A DNA stretch of 43,187 nt from Phenylobacterium sp. (GTDB lineage: Bacteria; Pseudomonadota; Alphaproteobacteria; Caulobacterales; Caulobacteraceae): NCBI RefSeq assembly GCF_030645195.1, contig NZ_JAUSLW010000066.1, positions 1 through 43,187 on the forward strand, in the 5' to 3' direction. A program made the position numbers and the translations under genes. Of this stretch, positions 42,058 through 43,187 are shown piece by piece. The notes beneath the pieces are model-generated. The model saw only the letters and a list, made by a program, of their open reading frames with translations. It did not search any database and was not told the DNA's origin. Within the stretch, counting starts at the first letter, position 1; the number at the start of each line of letters is the position of its first letter.

Positions 42058-43187
42058 ATGCCCGCCCATCTGACCCTCGAGCGTCTCTCCTACGCAACGC
42101 CTGACGGCGTAAGCCTTTTCGACAAGCTGAGCCTGGCCTTCGGGGCCGAGCGCACCGGCCTGGTGGGGCGCAACGGGGTGGGCAAGACCACCCTGCTGCG
42201 GCTGATCGCGGGCGAGCTGGCGCCGGCCTCTGGCTCGGTGACCGTCAGCGGCCAGATCGGGGTCCTGCGCCAGGCGATGAGCCCGCCGGCCGGCGCCACG
42301 GTCGCCGACCTGCTGGGGGTCAGGGCCGACATTGACCGACGGGTGCGCATCGAGGCCGGGCAGGGCGACGAGGACGATTTCGCCAAGGCCTTGTGGGACC
42401 TGGAGTTTCGGCTCGGCGAGACCCTGGCGGCGGTGGGGCTGGCCGGCCTCCCTCTCGACCGACATGCGCCGACATTGAGCGGTGGAGAGGCCACGCGGTT
42501 GGCGCTGGCCGCCCTGCTGGTCCAGGCGCCCGACCTGATCCTGCTGGACGAGCCCACCAACAATCTGGACGCGGCCGCCCGCGCCCTGGTGGCCCAGGTC
42601 CTGGCCCGCTGGAAGGGCGGGGCCATCGTGGTCAGCCACGACCGCGCCCTGCTGCGCCAGATGGACCGCATCGTCGAGCTCTCCAGCCTGGGCGCCAAGG
42701 TCTATGGCGGAAACTACGACCTCTACCTGGCCCGCAAGGCCCAGGAGGAGGCCGCCGCCGCCCAAGGCCTGGCCAGCGCCGAGCAGGCGGCGGCCCGGAC
42801 CGCCCGCGAGGCCCAGGGGGCGCGGGAGAAGAAGGCCCGCCGCGACGCCGCCGGCCAGCGCTTCGCCGACCGGGGCGGGACGCCGAAGATCCTGCTGGGC
42901 GCCATGGCCGAGCGGGCGGAAAACTCAGGCGCGCGGGAAAACCGCCTGGCCCAGAAGCTGGCCGCCCAGGCCGCCGACGACCTGGCCCAGGCGCAGGGCA
43001 AGGTGGAGCGGCTGCGGCGCCTGGCCTTCGACCTGCCGCCCAGCGGCCTGGCGGCCGGCAAGGCGGTGCTGGCCTTCGAGGAGGTCACCTTCGCCCATCC
43101 CGGCGGACGGCCGCTGGCCTTCGACCTGCGGATGACGGGGCCCGAGCGGGTGGCGGTGATGGGACCCAACGAGGCGGGCAAGACCAC
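42058..43187 (+). CDS. ABC-F family ATPase, N-terminal part
   Basis: The frame is open to the right edge, giving 376 residues of a protein that is usually 500-650 aa. The first ABC domain has Walker A GLVGRNGVGKTTLLRLIAGE, signature LSGGEATRLALAA, Walker B LILLDEPTNNLD and SHDRALL. A long charged linker rich in Ala, Glu and Arg follows (the arm or P-site tRNA interaction region). The second domain begins near residue 340 and reaches its Walker A, MGPNEAGKTT, at the edge. There are no membrane spans, so it acts on the ribosome rather than as a transporter. The ATG at 42058 matches the family start (MPAHLTLERLSYATPDG). Confidence 0.9.
   Translation, partial: MPAHLTLERLSYATPDGVSLFDKLSLAFGAERTGLVGRNGVGKTTLLRLIAGELAPASGSVTVSGQIGVLRQAMSPPAGATVADLLGVRADIDRRVRIEAGQGDEDDFAKALWDLEFRLGETLAAVGLAGLPLDRHAPTLSGGEATRLALAALLVQAPDLILLDEPTNNLDAAARALVAQVLARWKGGAIVVSHDRALLRQMDRIVELSSLGAKVYGGNYDLYLARKAQEEAAAAQGLASAEQAAARTAREAQGAREKKARRDAAGQRFADRGGTPKILLGAMAERAENSGARENRLAQKLAAQAADDLAQAQGKVERLRRLAFDLPPSGLAAGKAVLAFEEVTFAHPGGRPLAFDLRMTGPERVAVMGPNEAGKT

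Overview
This 43-kb window looks like chromosomal core DNA from a GC-rich alphaproteobacterium of the Caulobacteraceae (Caulobacter or Phenylobacterium type; the genus cannot be fixed from sequence alone). Four things point there. A LysM/LytM cell-division protein matches DipM in length and domain order. A full CtrA-type box (TTAA-N7-TTAA) and a GANTC site lie upstream of it. An alphaproteobacterial LexA box (GTTC-N7-GTTC) precedes uvrA. The gene order erpA-dgt-SPOR-nagZ-scpAB-tatABC-serS-surE-pcm-dipM-yajC-secDF is a conserved alphaproteobacterial neighbourhood. No rRNA, tRNA, CRISPR array, prophage or classical insertion sequence was seen.

Layout. 1-7335: the 3' end of ilvD, an aspartate/glutamate racemase-family gene, a RelE/XRE toxin-antitoxin pair with its operator inside the promoter, an NnrU-family membrane protein, an envelope protein of unknown role, a secreted DUF2145 pair, xthA and a small membrane protein. 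7404-10604: an outer-membrane TonB receptor and a PepSY-type inner-membrane protein, probably for metal/siderophore uptake, set between xthA and erpA. 10601-23520: the core block of Fe-S delivery (erpA), dNTP hydrolysis (dgt), cell envelope (SPOR, nagZ, dipM), chromosome condensation (scpAB), Tat export (tatABC), serS and stress/repair (surE, pcm), plus a DUF815 ATPase. Most junctions in this block are 4-nt overlaps with GTG or TTG starts. 23639-29438: yajC-secD-secF followed by homologues of two mitochondrial complex I assembly factors (Mth938/NDUFAF3 type and squalene-phytoene-synthase-like/NDUFAF6 type), with an aldo/keto reductase and a PuuD-like membrane protein between them. 29442-35940: trmFO, a membrane protein, a glutathione S-transferase with a palindromic operator, a DUF559 nuclease-like gene enclosed by inverted repeat arms, and SOS-type uvrA. 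36136-43187: a crotonase, a two-gene acyl-CoA dehydrogenase module, a membrane dipeptidase, DUF1203, a 2OG-Fe(II) oxygenase and the start of an ABC-F ATPase.

Most of the larger intergenic gaps hold dispersed hairpin-pair repeats of at least four families, called A to D here. The most unusual is family C: one copy is empty (22557-22676) and another (32537-33041) encloses a DUF559 PD-(D/E)xK-like nuclease gene between its two arms. This resembles the way REP-associated tyrosine transposases sit between REP repeats, and it is the best candidate here for an undescribed system. All functions are assigned by reading motifs and remembered family features; no database search was run.
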